Below, one piece after another: positions 11,840 to 23,005 of a DNA stretch of 41,861 nt. Source of the DNA: Welwitschia mirabilis (taxonomy: Eukaryota > Gnetophyta > Gnetopsida > Welwitschiales); contig JBOZIK010000001.1 in assembly GCA_051453625.1 (NCBI GenBank), positions 274,783,098 through 274,824,958 of the forward strand. The letters run 5' to 3'. The translations under genes and the position numbers were made by a program. How positions within the stretch are numbered: position 1 is the stretch's first letter; every line of letters starts with the position of its first letter. A model generated the notes under the pieces. That model saw only the letters and a program-made list of their open reading frames with translations, did no database searches and was not told where the DNA came from.

Positions 11840-12034
11840 TCAAGAAAAATTAAGGTGATTCCTCCACCCAAGGTTGTATGTGTTAGAGTATGGATCATTT
11901 TTCATGTTTTTCCACTGGTGTCCTATCACATTAACTTGTTTTTTAATAGTATTTTGGAATAAAGAAATAGAGGGACACTCAGCCATGTCTTGGGTATCAA
12001 TATGGGGAATAAGATATTCCAGTTTAATAATCAT
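11840..12034 (-). pseudogene. Gag C-terminal region remnant
   Basis: A 64-codon minus-strand stretch ends with NDPYSNTYNLGWRNHLNFS. It closely follows the pattern NDPFSNTYNPGWRNHPNFSW seen just before the gag-pol junction in plant Athila-like gypsy gag proteins. It lies on the expected side of the protease and in the same orientation. The upstream part has lost its frame, and a gap at 12168-12252 separates it from the main gag domain. An overlapping + strand frame at 11874-12107 is a shadow. Confidence 0.8.
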
Positions 12035-12167
12035 GGATGAAGATCAAGGTAAAGTGGTTAAAGATTCAACCCTTTGTGCTAGTTCATTTATCTTATTATT
12101 CACTTAAAAATTTTTGAAGATCTTAAAAACACTTGTTGATCTAATTAGATGGTGCAATCTATATGGT

Positions 12168-12252
12168 NNNNNNNNNNNNNNNNNNNNNNNNNNNNNNNNN
12201 NNNNNNNNNNNNNNNNNNNNNNNNNNNNNNNNNNNNNNNNNNNNNNNNNNNN
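12168..12252. other. Assembly gap, 85 N, inside gag
   Basis: Unknown bases interrupting the gag pseudogene. Confidence 0.98.
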
Positions 12253-12743
12253 TCATTGACTCATTATCTCAACTAATTGGTAGTTATTGATGGTTAACCA
12301 ATCACGGAAAAAGCCTATCTCTCTCTTTGGTTCAAATCCATATTACGAACATTCTTGTAATAGGTTTTTAAATCTCTCTAGGGTTTGGGAGAATGTTTTA
12401 TCCTCCTTTTGTTAGTAGTTCAAGATTTTTTTCCTTAGGACATTCATTTTCTGATTGAAAAGTATTCTAATATGAAATATTTATTAAGGTTATCTCAAGA
12501 TATTATGAAAAAATATTTAAGAGTGTACAATCATGATTTTGCCTTTTCTTTCAAAGAAAAATAGAATACAATAAGCCTAAGAGCATCGTGAGTGTATTGA
12601 TAATGAGGAAAATTTGATGGGACACACTTAAATTCTTTGATATGAAGATATGAGTCCTCAGATTCTAATCCATAAAAATGAAGCAAGAGTTATATGGTTA
12701 AAGGCTTAAACTCTAATATTTGGTTTAGGGGTGGTAGCACAAT
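12253..12743 (-). pseudogene. Gag (Retrotrans_gag domain) remnant
   Basis: Minus-strand frames read IVLPPLNQILEFKPLTI, then a stop, then HFYGLESEDSYLHIKEF (12630-12680), then DALRLIVFYFSLKEKAKS (about 12536-12590). This is the order of the plant gypsy gag domain: a PP-x-F-x-L-K-P lead-in, then F-x-G-L-x-x-E-x-P-Y-x-H-L-x-x-F, then L-R-L-F-P-F-S-L-K-x-K-A-x-x-W. The expected tryptophan after KAK is replaced by a stop. Further downstream RR-x-KHSPKP, LKTYYKNV and similar scraps continue the domain with several stops. Confidence 0.85.
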
Positions 12744-13780
12744 GCGTGAGGTTATTCCTAGGCATCCTGATTGGAGATAATCTCAAAGAGTTTCCTAAGT
12801 TAATTTGTGTTAGTAGTAATAATAATAGCAGCATGTTGTTTGAATGCTCTTTGAATAAGGTAATAAGACATTAGGTAGTTGATTAGGTCTTGAATAGATG
12901 TGTCTCCTATGATTACATCATTTCGATCTTACTATTATTATTATTGGGATGTGAGATCTTAATAATTATTACTTGGATTGTCTTAAGAGAATGAGGCTTA
13001 CTCTTCTTGGGAATCTTTAGGGGTATTTGAGTTTTCACATTCTTTCATGATTAGTATAACAACCCATATTATTGGGAACTAATCTCTTGGTCTTATCATG
13101 TATCCAACGCATACAATAGTGGTTTAAGGAAAAGTTTTAGATAAGTTTCAAGTTAGATTTTCAGAGAGTTTATAAGTCATGTTAGTTTTTAAGTTTGCAC
13201 TGAGGGTTTGATCAAAATCTTAGAGTATTCTAGGTAGAATGGATGATGACTCTAGTGAGGAAAGGTAAGTTGATAGTCAAAGTATGAATCATAGTTTTAG
13301 TTTTTATATAGAGGTTCGTAGATCACACACAGAATGATATTAGTAATAGGGTCATAGAGAAATAAAACTAAAACAAAAAATGTAAAGAAAATCAAATGAG
13401 ATCATGTAAAAACTTTTAAGGATTTTAATATTTTACTGACAACAAATATATAAAAACAAAAACACATAATAATTTAGAAAAATGTAGTAGATATACAACA
13501 TAATGTAAAGTTAATTAAAAGTTTTTAAGTTTTTAATCCTAAGGCAACCTGCAACAAAATGTTAAACCTGCATAAAACAAGTTAGAACAAAATAAAAATA
13601 AACTTTAAAAATAAACTAAACTAGTTTGGGTTTCACTGGAGTAACCAATACCCACCATTGGAAAAAGAACTAAAGAAACACACAAAAGCAAAATGGATTA
13701 ATTTAGGTATTACTAGATAGGATCAGTACTCATCACTAGAAAATGTATAAAACCTTTGCAAGAAAATAAAGTAGTACTCC
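12744..13780 (-). other. Retroelement leader and gag 5' end, decayed
   Basis: Sequence between the primer site and the recognisable gag domain. Short stretches are open on the minus strand, but I identify no motif or start codon. An ATT/ATTATT microsatellite lies near 12932-12945. Confidence 0.45.
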
Positions 13781-13798
13781 TCCCTAGCAACAGTGCTA
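13781..13798 (-). other. Primer-binding site, tRNA-Asp type, degraded
   Basis: Minus strand TAGCACTGTTGCTAGGGA corresponds over all 18 bases to TGGCGCCGTTGCCGGGGA, the tRNA-Asp complement used by plant Athila and Tat elements. The five differences are all transitions (G to A or C to T), as expected from deamination of methylated cytosine on either strand. It lies about 12 bases inside the 5' LTR. It fixes the orientation of the element and supports the clade assignment independently of the protein remnants. Confidence 0.8.
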
Positions 13799-13933
13799 AA
13801 ATTTAATCATTGTTTTATAATTTCCAAATTTAAAACTAAGTTTATACTTAGTTATCTTTCTTCATCAAGGATCACATGGGTAGTGGTTCAAAATTTGTAC
13901 TTCTTAGACTTGATGTAAGTTACAAAATTTAAA

Positions 13934-14033
13934 NNNNNNNNNNNNNNNNNNNNNNNNNNNNNNNNNNNNNNNNNNNNNNNNNNNNNNNNNNNNNNNNNNN
14001 NNNNNNNNNNNNNNNNNNNNNNNNNNNNNNNNN
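13934..14033. other. False assembly gap, 100 N
   Basis: The 33 bases before it (13901-13933) and after it (14034-14066) are identical, and the other LTR has this sequence only once (near 7350-7382, with a few mismatches). The two contigs overlap and were joined by a placeholder instead of merged, so no sequence is missing. Confidence 0.85.
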
Positions 14034-14288
14034 TTCTTAGACTTGATGTAAGTTACAAAATTTAAAAGAAAAAAAAGACAAGAAAGAGGTGATTTTTAGA
14101 GTTGTAATTAAAACTTCTTCTTAAGAAAGAAGGGAATCAAGCCAGCTTCAAGGTATCATCGATTTGCTATCAAGTAATCCATCACTTCAATGTTGTCCAA
14201 TGTCTTCCTATAACACATTTAAAATCATCAAGTGTTTTGGCTTAGATTATGGTGACATAATCTTATTTACCATATAAATAATAATGAA

Positions 14289-14602
14289 NNNNNNNNNNNN
14301 NNNNNNNNNNNNNNNNNNNNNNNNNNNNNNNNNNNNNNNNNNNNNNNNNNNNNNNNNNNNNNNNNNNNNNNNNNNNNNNNNNNNNNNNNNNNNNNNNNNN
14401 NNNNNNNNNNNNNNNNNNNNNNNNNNNNNNNNNNNNNNNNNNNNNNNNNNNNNNNNNNNNNNNNNNNNNNNNNNNNNNNNNNNNNNNNNNNNNNNNNNNN
14501 NNNNNNNNNNNNNNNNNNNNNNNNNNNNNNNNNNNNNNNNNNNNNNNNNNNNNNNNNNNNNNNNNNNNNNNNNNNNNNNNNNNNNNNNNNNNNNNNNNNN
14601 NN
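14289..14602. other. Assembly gap, 314 N, inside the 5' LTR
   Basis: The flanks align with the other LTR at 7602 and 7917. The intervening stretch there is 314 bases, exactly the gap length. The missing content should therefore be LTR sequence homologous to 7603-7916. Confidence 0.85.
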
Positions 14603-15291
14603 TCACAACTCTAAGGTTCTATAATTCTCCAAAGTCAAAGATCATATAGTAAAGGGTTTAAGGTCATTTTATAGGAAGAAATGGGAGTGAGTAGTGGTTT
14701 TAAGTCCTTAGCTTGTAACGTTAGATGGATAGTTACATAATCATAACATTAGGTTGGAAAATTTGTCTTCTTTTCCAATTAGTAAAGATTTTTATAACAA
14801 CACTAGTCCTTGGCTATAGAGTACTACAGTTATTACCAAATGCAGACATAGCCCAATGTCTCCACTATTATCCTACTCAGCAATATCACATATTTCTTTG
14901 AGAGTCCTCATCATCAATGCCATGTGTCGTAAAGAATGCAATTTATCTTTTATGTGAATTTAACTAGGTTCATAACTGCATTTGATTTAATTCTTCATAA
15001 CAAGCCAAGAATGCGAGTTTGAAGGCATTTTATGCAGATAAACAGGTGGTGCTGGTAGTTCTAAATGGCCACAGTGGTGTGTTAGCTCTAATGATCTTCA
15101 TTTTAAGTGATGTCCTTGAATTTGGCATAATAAATCTAAAAATTTCATGGGCAATGGGATAAGTCTATAATTATTATAAAAATCAATAAAAGACACAGTT
15201 CTATTATAAAATCAATTTTATTAATGCTTCAATTAAGACTAATTAGTTATTTAACTTGATCATAATATCAAATTTTACATGTGAACATACT

Positions 15292-15550
15292 GCTAAGTTT
15301 GGTTTTTTATTTTTTACTTCTATTTTTATTGTTATTATAAATCAAGTAAAAACTTTAATAATTTACGTGAACCACTTTCAGACAAATTGCTTTTACACCA
15401 AACTTCTAAATTAGTAAGATAGCATTCCTATGCCTTGTTTTTCTTATGTGCACTTACACTATTAAGATGGTATCATAGCATACCCAATCTTTCAAATTCC
15501 AACATTATAGAAGAGAATACCTACTCTTCCAAATTTTAACACATATCTAA
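15292..15550 (+). repeat. LTR X copy 2, right part, with primer-site region
   Basis: Resumes the homology to 3930-4140 that stopped at 7259. The shared stretch includes AGCATTCCTATG-C, then T-TGY-CACTTA-ACTA, then the primer site and CCTACTCTTCCAA. The primer site TGGTATCATAGC at 15468-15479 differs by one base from TGGTATCAGAGC (initiator-Met type) and is better kept than in copy 1. The motif repeats at 15505 and 15542 with the same 37-bp period as in copy 1. Confidence 0.65.
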
Positions 15551-17262
15551 TGATCTATTTCATTGATAATAAAGTCAAGATTTCTAACTCAGTACAAGCA
15601 TGACAGGTTGGGCATGCATTTAGGAAAATCTTTTCTTATGATAAAATTTTTCATTCATATTTATAATGAACCTATAGGTGTGAAATAGCTAAATAATGGT
15701 AATACATTGTGGTTCATGTATATTATAAGTCAAACTGAATCTTATTGTATCACTGTCTAAAGTATTAGTCAAAATAAGTTGTAAAGATGTAAGGTTATTT
15801 TTATTTCATTGATTTAATTAACCTACCATCTTGTTTTCTATATTTCATGTTTTATTAGAGTAGAAATCTTATTTAGATGATAAAATTTGGACCCTTACCT
15901 AATTAACAATATCATAAATAATGTATTTTAATGACTTAGACCAAATTCATAAAGCTAGATATGATTTGTCATTAATTTTGTAATCAGTTTCTAAATTGTG
16001 TATGGGATTGCATGTCATTATAAGTGAAAGAATAAATGAAAAACCTCATTTTTACCTCATTTTTCTAAATTCTTTTATTAAATAAATGCAACAGAAAATG
16101 TAAAGTTTAATTTCATCCTTGATCCATGTCCTTTTAATATCATTCGTTTATCCTCCCAACTAAATTAGTGATCCAGATTCACCCTCATTTCTATAAAAAT
16201 TAGACAAACCCTAGCTATTTCTCTATTGTTACCACTACCCTTGATAAGATCTTACTATATCAACACTTAAATAACCTTTTTACATCCCTTGCACTAGTCC
16301 TAATTAGTTTTACTATAAGCTTCTATGGTAATGTTGCCTTTGAATTGTCTTGGCCTTATCTACCATGATCAAATATATAATTTAATTGCCTTTGTAATCT
16401 TACACTCATAGTGGAGCTTTCTTACACATGAAGAGGTAATATTGCTGATTTCACTGGCATCATCATGCTTCCTTTGCTATCCTCATAATGCCTTTTCTAG
16501 ATCCAAAAATCTTATGGCCTTAGACCTGTGAGTTTCTATAGCATATGTGTCTCTTAATCAAACCCAATGCTACTGTTATTTATTCTAGACCTACCACTTA
16601 CTTGCAATTTTAAATACATTGCTTTGATTTGAGTCAAACTTCTTATGGCCTTTTTTCTACCTATACGTACTCTTTTTCTTTTATAATCGCAACTAGTAGT
16701 ACCATCTAATTAATCGATTATACTATTAATTCTGTGTTTTAGCCATATAATCACCATCATAGCCAAATTCTAGCTGCATCATTTCTACCTTAGCATATAG
16801 CTACCGTAGCTTTCTATCATAAATCATAATGTTAGATTAATCTGAAGACTTCATCATAGAAGGGGCATTTAGATAATGGTTCATCTAGAATATTCCTATA
16901 GTTTTATTAATGGGCTAGAAAAACTGAGTATACCTAATATAAGAGAGTTGGGAAAACCTATTTCCCATAAGAAGTCAAAAACTTTTATGCCACCTTTCAT
17001 TCTACACATAGGTAAAGGGGAAAAGGTCTTAAACTAAGAAGAATATGAATAAAATCTTACTTCATGAGTTAGAGGTATTACACTTAATGTTACTCTTGTT
17101 TTAATTTCTAAAGCTACGTGTATACCTAACCTTAATTTCTTTGCATTTACTTTAGATAACGATTTAGCTCTTTTATGTAATGGATTAAACATTAATTATT
17201 TTTAAAAGATAAAGGTAGCTACCTTGTGTAAACATCTATTTCAAAGTTTGTTAGCTTTATGT
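15551..17262. other. Unassigned AT-rich sequence
   Basis: No recognisable gene or repeat. It probably includes decayed internal sequence of element X. A pyrimidine-rich stretch at about 16130-16830 has slightly more varied composition, but all frames carry frequent stops. Confidence 0.4.
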
Positions 17263-20200
17263 AAGTGCATTACTAAAAAGACGTATCCCTCATTCCATAT
17301 CATTAATGCTTACTCCTCCTCTGTAATCCTCATGTTCATAAAATAGAATGATAATACATTTGACATGTGTAGGTTTTTATTTTTATGTACTTAAGGAGGT
17401 AAGGGGAAATACTATAAACCTCCCCCTCCCTACTATTATTAGTGCATATTGAGAAATGTAAATGATAGTGAACCTATCCATGTTAAGGGATGAAATAACA
17501 TGACCATAGAATACATCAATAATAATAAGATCACATGTGTATAAAGACCTAATAAACTTGATTGGAATCATAGAGAACAAGTGGAAATTTCGAGAGCACA
17601 AAAGAAGAAGAGTTTAAAAGAAGAAAAGAAGTTATTGTTGACTCCACACAAATCCATAATACTGAGATATACTTCCTCTAAGCTACACCATCTAGATGGA
17701 AAATTATATTTTAGAGACTTTAGAGGAGAATGCATAGAAACCATAAGGAGGTCATGTAGAGATTTGATGAGCTTTAGCAAAGCCTCTTTCATAAAGATCT
17801 TAAAGTTACTTATACAAAAAGGTCCTCTTCTATTTGGTATTCTTTCTAAATTTTTCTCTCTTTATTTTTATTTTAGCTTTTATTTTCTCTTGCTTTTATG
17901 ATATATGTGATGTTTTTATGTTAAGTAATAGTTAAGTGTGTGTTTCATCCCTTAAGTATATAACCTTTTGTAATATTTTATAACATTACAAGTTGGTTTA
18001 GACATTAGAAATAATGTATATATTGGTTTATAAATATTAGCATCATTTGTTTAAAAATCCATTCAAGAACATACAAACTACATGGAAATTCACAAATTTC
18101 TGTTACTTAGAAAATTTTAAAAATTAAAAAATTAGCTAAGGGAATGAAATCTTAATCATGAATTTGTGTATTAACCTTCTAATTTGTATTATTTAGGTTG
18201 AGTTTGTAATATATGCCTATCAGTGAGAGATTCCTATCTTAATAATGGGCATAAATTTAATTGTTAATATGGTACATGAATAAGGTACATGAAATTCCTA
18301 AATTTTGAGATAGCCTTTATAACACTTGATTGTATAAATTTACTAAGAAACTAGTGAATAACTAGTTAAGGGATGTTTTCACAATTAAAATTTTACGTTT
18401 TTAATTTTTAAATTTTAATAAATTGATACAAACTAACCCCATAATTATTGTAGGGGTAGGCAACAACAATATGATGGATTTGAAACTAGCAATGAATGTT
18501 GAAATAATATGTGATCATGCATGACATTAATGTTCCTTTCAATCAAGATTGCAATAGTGGAATCACAATGGGACTTATGCAATGGGTCAATCAACTGATG
18601 TCCTTGTCTTATGTATCACTGCTTTCTTTCTAAATTATAATATGGATTACCAATACCATAATAGTATCATTTGTAACTGACAAGTAATGGAGGAAATGAG
18701 AGACCCACCACATGGTGCAAAAAACATGTTGAGGAAGGACCCCCTACCCCATGCACATATGGGTGGAGCATTTTGAGGAACATGCTCATGTTCTTGCTAC
18801 CGAACTAACAATGTCCCCTTTTGAGGTTATGTGTATCACATGTGAAATTAATTTATTTCTAATCATATTTATTTATTAACTATACAAATTGTTATTAAAA
18901 AAATTTGATTTTTGATATTTTATCTATGGGACAATGTAAGCTACCCAAACTTCATTAAAGCCAAACTAGCCTAGGATATTAGCTTTACAATCCAAGTATT
19001 TAGTGCCTTTAATAGCATGAAGTAAAGTGGGTTTCGTAAAGAAGGACAAGCTAATTAGATGTTAAGATGATAAATTAGTCAAATAGAATTGTGATAAACA
19101 AGTCTAGAAAGACTAAGGACTATATATCTATGTCCTATTACCTAAGGAAATTTGTCATGTCCCATTTGTTAATAATAAAAATGTATGAATGAATATCTTC
19201 AGCCCTAGGGAGATCTATAAAAAACCACCTATCTCAAGCAGTAGTCATCATTCATCCTTCATCTTTCATTGTTTATTAATATTGGAGCTTAAAGTTTACC
19301 TTCATTAGAGTGTTATTCATCATCATCCATCAAAACTATACTATTTTAGATCTAGAATCACAATGGCTATGATGAGGGCTTGTCTTATCATAGGGCTTTA
19401 AGCATTTATTCTCTCTCCTTGGATATGAGGAAATGATTGTTCCATATGATATCTATAATTTCTTACCTTATTATTAATCTATGATTTAGTAATCTCTATA
19501 ATGATTACATTATTAGTAAATGCACTTTAACTTATGATTAATTTGCATTACTTTTACATCTCTAATTTAATTAAGATTATTGGTTATGTAATAGTTTTGA
19601 ATGTTTATTTATAATCATTCTACAAAATTATCCCTTCAATGATTTCTAGGTCGTAGATGATTGATATAATAGTCGATGATATTTTTCACATTATCTTAAT
19701 ATTTTCCTACATTTCATTGTAAGAGATAATAATTTCATTACTTGTACTTTGATTACATTTAGAATCTATAATAGAATAGGAAATCAAGTTATACTTAGTG
19801 AATTATCTCTTACTGCACTAAATCTTGCATGGTAGATTGCCTTATGAATAGTTATTGTTAATTTCTAAAAGGATGTAGTAAATCAATTAAATACTTTTCT
19901 AACTTTCCTTTAGGCCCTCTTTATACTCAAATCTACTTTAGAACCTTTACTAGTTCTTGTCAAAATTAAAATACCTTTGTAGTCCTTATGAGATAATAAT
20001 AATTAGGGTTACCTATACTATAATAAAAGTTATAGTTTCTTATTTAAAATTGCTACCTATACCTTAACTGCTAGGGCTTATCTTCCATAAACCACAATCT
20101 ATTATAGATGTCCTATTGTAGCATTAATCTTATTTTATTTATTAATTTATAAAACTATTATTAAAGATAATTGACTCTTAGTATTTTATTTACAAGTTAT

Positions 20201-20844
20201 CATGAGCTATCCAAATTTATTGAAGCCAATATATTAAAAAGAAAAAGCTCCATCATCAAATATACTAGTGTTATCAGTGTTATGGAGACAACAAAGTCCT
20301 ATCAAGGATGAAAGGCTAAACAAAGGATAAATTAACATATTAACCTTATAACCTAATGCCAAACTAATCTATAAAGATTAATGGCTACTTATCATATGTC
20401 ACCACTTAAGAAAATCCATTGCTACCCATCTATTAATGATAAGAACATATCAATATACAAATATAACTTTAAGAAGATTTATATAAGCAAAGCATATCTT
20501 AAGAAAAATTCATTTTTGCAAAGCCAATTAGCCATATTTAATGTCACTATTAGGGTATGCTTCAAGTTCATTTAGTAGGTTTTTAGTGGAATAATAGCAA
20601 AATCTAATTAGAGGTCATAGATTAGCTTTTTAACATTTCTAACCCTTCTTAGATGATTTCCTAAGCATGCTCCATTCAAGATCTCCTTGTTAGATCTCTA
20701 GTAGATAACTGATGAAATGATGATAAAGTTCAATAGCATAATGAGATCTTAATTCAATAACTTTTCACTAATTATGATAGTTGACATGATCATTAGGGAT
20801 GCCTTAGAGATGTTATAAATGCATTAAAGCTATAAACCTAATCG
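17263..20844 (+). repeat. 6.7-kb repeat family, copy A (left half)
   Basis: Aligns with 23262-26830 from the common start CATTACTAAAAAGAC to the gap, with about 80-90% identity by eye. Differences include many C/T and G/A changes and small indels, for example 13 bases near 26597 absent from A. It carries an LTR-like unit at about 18850-20100 with a TATA box (CTATAAAAAACC, 19216-19227). It holds short open frames (+ strand 17581-17901, - strand 17568-17792) whose products I do not recognise. It ends at a 100-N gap, and its last 39 bases are identical to the first 39 of copy C. It is most likely the left half of one element whose right half is copy C. Confidence 0.8.
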
Positions 20845-20944
20845 NNNNNNNNNNNNNNNNNNNNNNNNNNNNNNNNNNNNNNNNNNNNNNNNNNNNNNNN
20901 NNNNNNNNNNNNNNNNNNNNNNNNNNNNNNNNNNNNNNNNNNNN
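20845..20944. other. Assembly gap, 100 N (placeholder join)
   Basis: Exactly 100 N. The left flank matches the right flank of the gap at 29945-30044, not its own right flank. Confidence 0.95.
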
Positions 20945-22145
20945 CATCATTTGAAAGAGAGGTGTGAAGAAGGTTGAGAGAAAGCTAGACAAGAGGTCAA
21001 ATCAAAGAAAGCTTACATGGGAAAGAAAAAGAAACCTAAGGAGCCCAATGGTAATACTTTTATTTTGATTTTTCTTATTATTTTGTTTTCTGTATTAATT
21101 TTGCTAATTTTTAACTTATTGTGATGGGCATAGCCTAGTTTGAATCCTAAAAGACAAGTAATTTTGGTAAGATTATAGGAATTATTAAGAAAAAAATATT
21201 TTTGAAATAAAAATAGTTGTAGAAGGGAATTCCCTTTTTAAGGCAGAATGGACAAAGAGGCAAAAAACTAATGAGGAAACAATAGACAATCTCTTTTTGG
21301 ATTTGTCTATACTCCTAACATTAACTCAAGGGAGTAATATTATAGAAGGCCCATTCTAGAGATCAAAAGAAGGGAAAGATAAGATACAAGACAAAGTAAT
21401 TGTTTAGTTTTGTTTTTGTGTTTTCTAGTAGTCATTTTTGATGATTTTAGATTTGTTTTGATAAGAGGATATTTGGCTTTGATGTGGGTGAAAAGGGCAA
21501 AAAGATTTTGCATACAAGTAAAGAAATTTTGGGTTTTGTTCCTATTTCTACCCCCTTAACACTAGGATATGTAATAAACATCAAAGAGTTAGATGACCTT
21601 ATTAGAGCATCCCTCAAGCAAACCTCGAATCTCATGTATCCACTAGTTGCTAAGATCTTGTAGCCATGGCTATTTTATTGATTCTTGTTTTCTTAAGAAG
21701 GCTAATCTACAACCCAAAAAAGCAAGAATGGATGAATATGATATATTCCTAAAGTTGGATGACTATAATTGGCTGACTATAATTGTATTTAATAATATTT
21801 TTGAAAGAATATTTACTGATTTGTCTTAGTCAATTAGGCTATTATAAAATAATGGTTGAAAAGGGATAAAATCTGATTCATTACTGATTTCAGACATTAG
21901 CAAATCCTGTAAAACACATTTACAATTTAGTAGAAGATGAAGTTTTGCATAGAACAAAATAGCTGGGCGAAATTGCTATGACCATTAAAAAGGTAATATG
22001 AAAATCTGTAAACTTGATAAATACTTCACTTCTTAAGAAGATCAAAGGAAACAACATACTAAATTTGTTTTATTACATCTTATATGAGAAAAATCAAACT
22101 GTGCAGTAGACCTAATACCAAATTCTCCTTGGGTTTTAGCTTCAA

Positions 22146-22155
22146 NNNNNNNNNN
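22146..22155. other. Assembly gap, 10 N
   Basis: Short unknown run about 28 bases left of a long TC microsatellite. It is probably an assembly problem caused by the repeat. Confidence 0.95.
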
Positions 22156-22183
22156 TTGTATCAATTGTTGCTACAAAACAACT

Positions 22184-22194
22184 TCTCTCTCTCT

Positions 22195-22234
<40 letters not shown>
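22184..22234. repeat. (TC)n microsatellite
   Basis: About 50 bases of TC/CT dinucleotides with one TTTA interruption. Likely length-variable. Confidence 0.95.
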
Positions 22235-22236
<2 letters not shown>

Positions 22237-23005
22237 TTTTCCACGTGGTTTTCAAAAATATTAAATTTTTTGCCTAAACATTTCATGCAAAATTGAAAAC
22301 ATAAACAACATAAATTTTAATATCGAATGAGGATGACATTAATATTACAACATAAAGATTAGATGCATAGGAGAACTCAGCCATTTCGTCCAAGCCGTTG
22401 ATGCAGTAATGGCAAAAAGAAGGATCAAAATAAAAGATGAAACAAGAAAAGGAGGTCTTTTCTTGAAACTCTCTCGAAAGCCTACCATTCTACCAAAACA
22501 CTTTACAAATTCTTTTACTTCTCAATAAACGAAATGCTAGGTTAGATGTTCATATCTGATGGAATAATATGCTAAGATAGGGAATTGTCTTTTTTGCATG
22601 GGGCTAAATAAATGAGCAAACTAATAGATCCCTCAATATCCACCATTTGCACACTGTCAGAAAGTCTTATTTTGTAATACCTCTAAGAAGAGCGTCAATG
22701 CCTTAGGCTAAAAATGAGATAAAACCAAAAATATTGCATTTATAAGAATTTATAGCAAACTCCTTAATAATCTCATGAAGGAACTTGAGAAAGAAAAATC
22801 TCTAGTAAACAAGAGCAAGAATTTCTAAGCCAAATTTGAAAGATCTCCTAAATCTAATTGAAAAATGCCTGAAATGCAAAGCTAATCTGAAGCAACCCAT
22901 GCTGTGTTCTCGTAAGAATCGAGTTGAAGGAGCTCATGGTATATTTTTGAAGAAATGCATGATGGTTCTATTTTTGACAATGTGTGGCTTTTTAGATAAA
23001 ATTAG

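Larger units (their letters stand above)
7260..15291 (-). mobile_element. Decayed Athila/Tat-like Ty3/gypsy LTR retrotransposon
   Basis: Complete in outline and oriented leftwards. From right to left it has the 5' LTR (13811-15291), a tRNA-Asp-type primer-binding site (13781-13798), gag (12743 down to 11840), aspartic protease (about 11119-10620), an integrase C-terminal remnant (about 8875-8820), a short polypurine tract (8615-8620) and the 3' LTR (7260-8614). Gag, protease and primer site together fit the Athila/Tat branch of non-chromodomain gypsy elements. Every coding part is broken by stops and frameshifts. Only about 1.7 kb, of which 934 is gap, lies between protease and integrase tail. 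That is too little for reverse transcriptase, RNase H and most of integrase, so a large internal deletion is likely. I see no target-site duplication. It sits inside LTR X copy 2. Confidence 0.85.
13811..15291 (-). repeat. 5' LTR of the Athila/Tat-like element
   Basis: Homologous along its length to 7260-8614. In element orientation it ends in ACA, matching TG at 13811 on the + strand, and its outer edge is eroded near 15291. It contains a 100-N gap at 13934-14033 whose two flanks repeat the same 33 bases, and a 314-N gap at 14289-14602. Removing the 100 N and one 33-bp copy gives about 1,348 bp, within a few bases of the other LTR. Confidence 0.85.
20945..23005. other. Unassigned sequence at the start of the 9-kb block
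   Basis: I recognise no known gene or repeat. An open stretch without ATG on the + strand (about 21440-21650) follows a GATTTTAG acceptor-like site. It runs about 70 codons, including KGKKILHTSKEILGFVP and INIKELDDLIRASLK. An upstream exon-like end (MGKKKKPKEPN, then a GT) lies near 21017-21053. Together they could be the remnant of a gene or of transposon coding sequence. I cannot name it. A minus-strand frame at 21447-21635 is its shadow. Confidence 0.3.

Noticed and set aside
11874-12107. 77-codon + strand frame
   Set aside because: It is antisense to the recognised gag C-terminal remnant, so it is a shadow.
7255-15296. Target-site duplication of the gypsy element
   Set aside because: The outermost LTR bases are eroded on both sides and no 4-6 bp direct repeat can be fixed with confidence.
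17581-17901. 106-codon + strand frame in repeat copy A
   Set aside because: The corresponding frame in copy B has stops, and the C-terminal part is translated T-rich low-complexity sequence. No domain recognised.
22184-22234. TC run as a regulatory GAGA-type element
   Set aside because: It is a plain microsatellite with no gene beside it.
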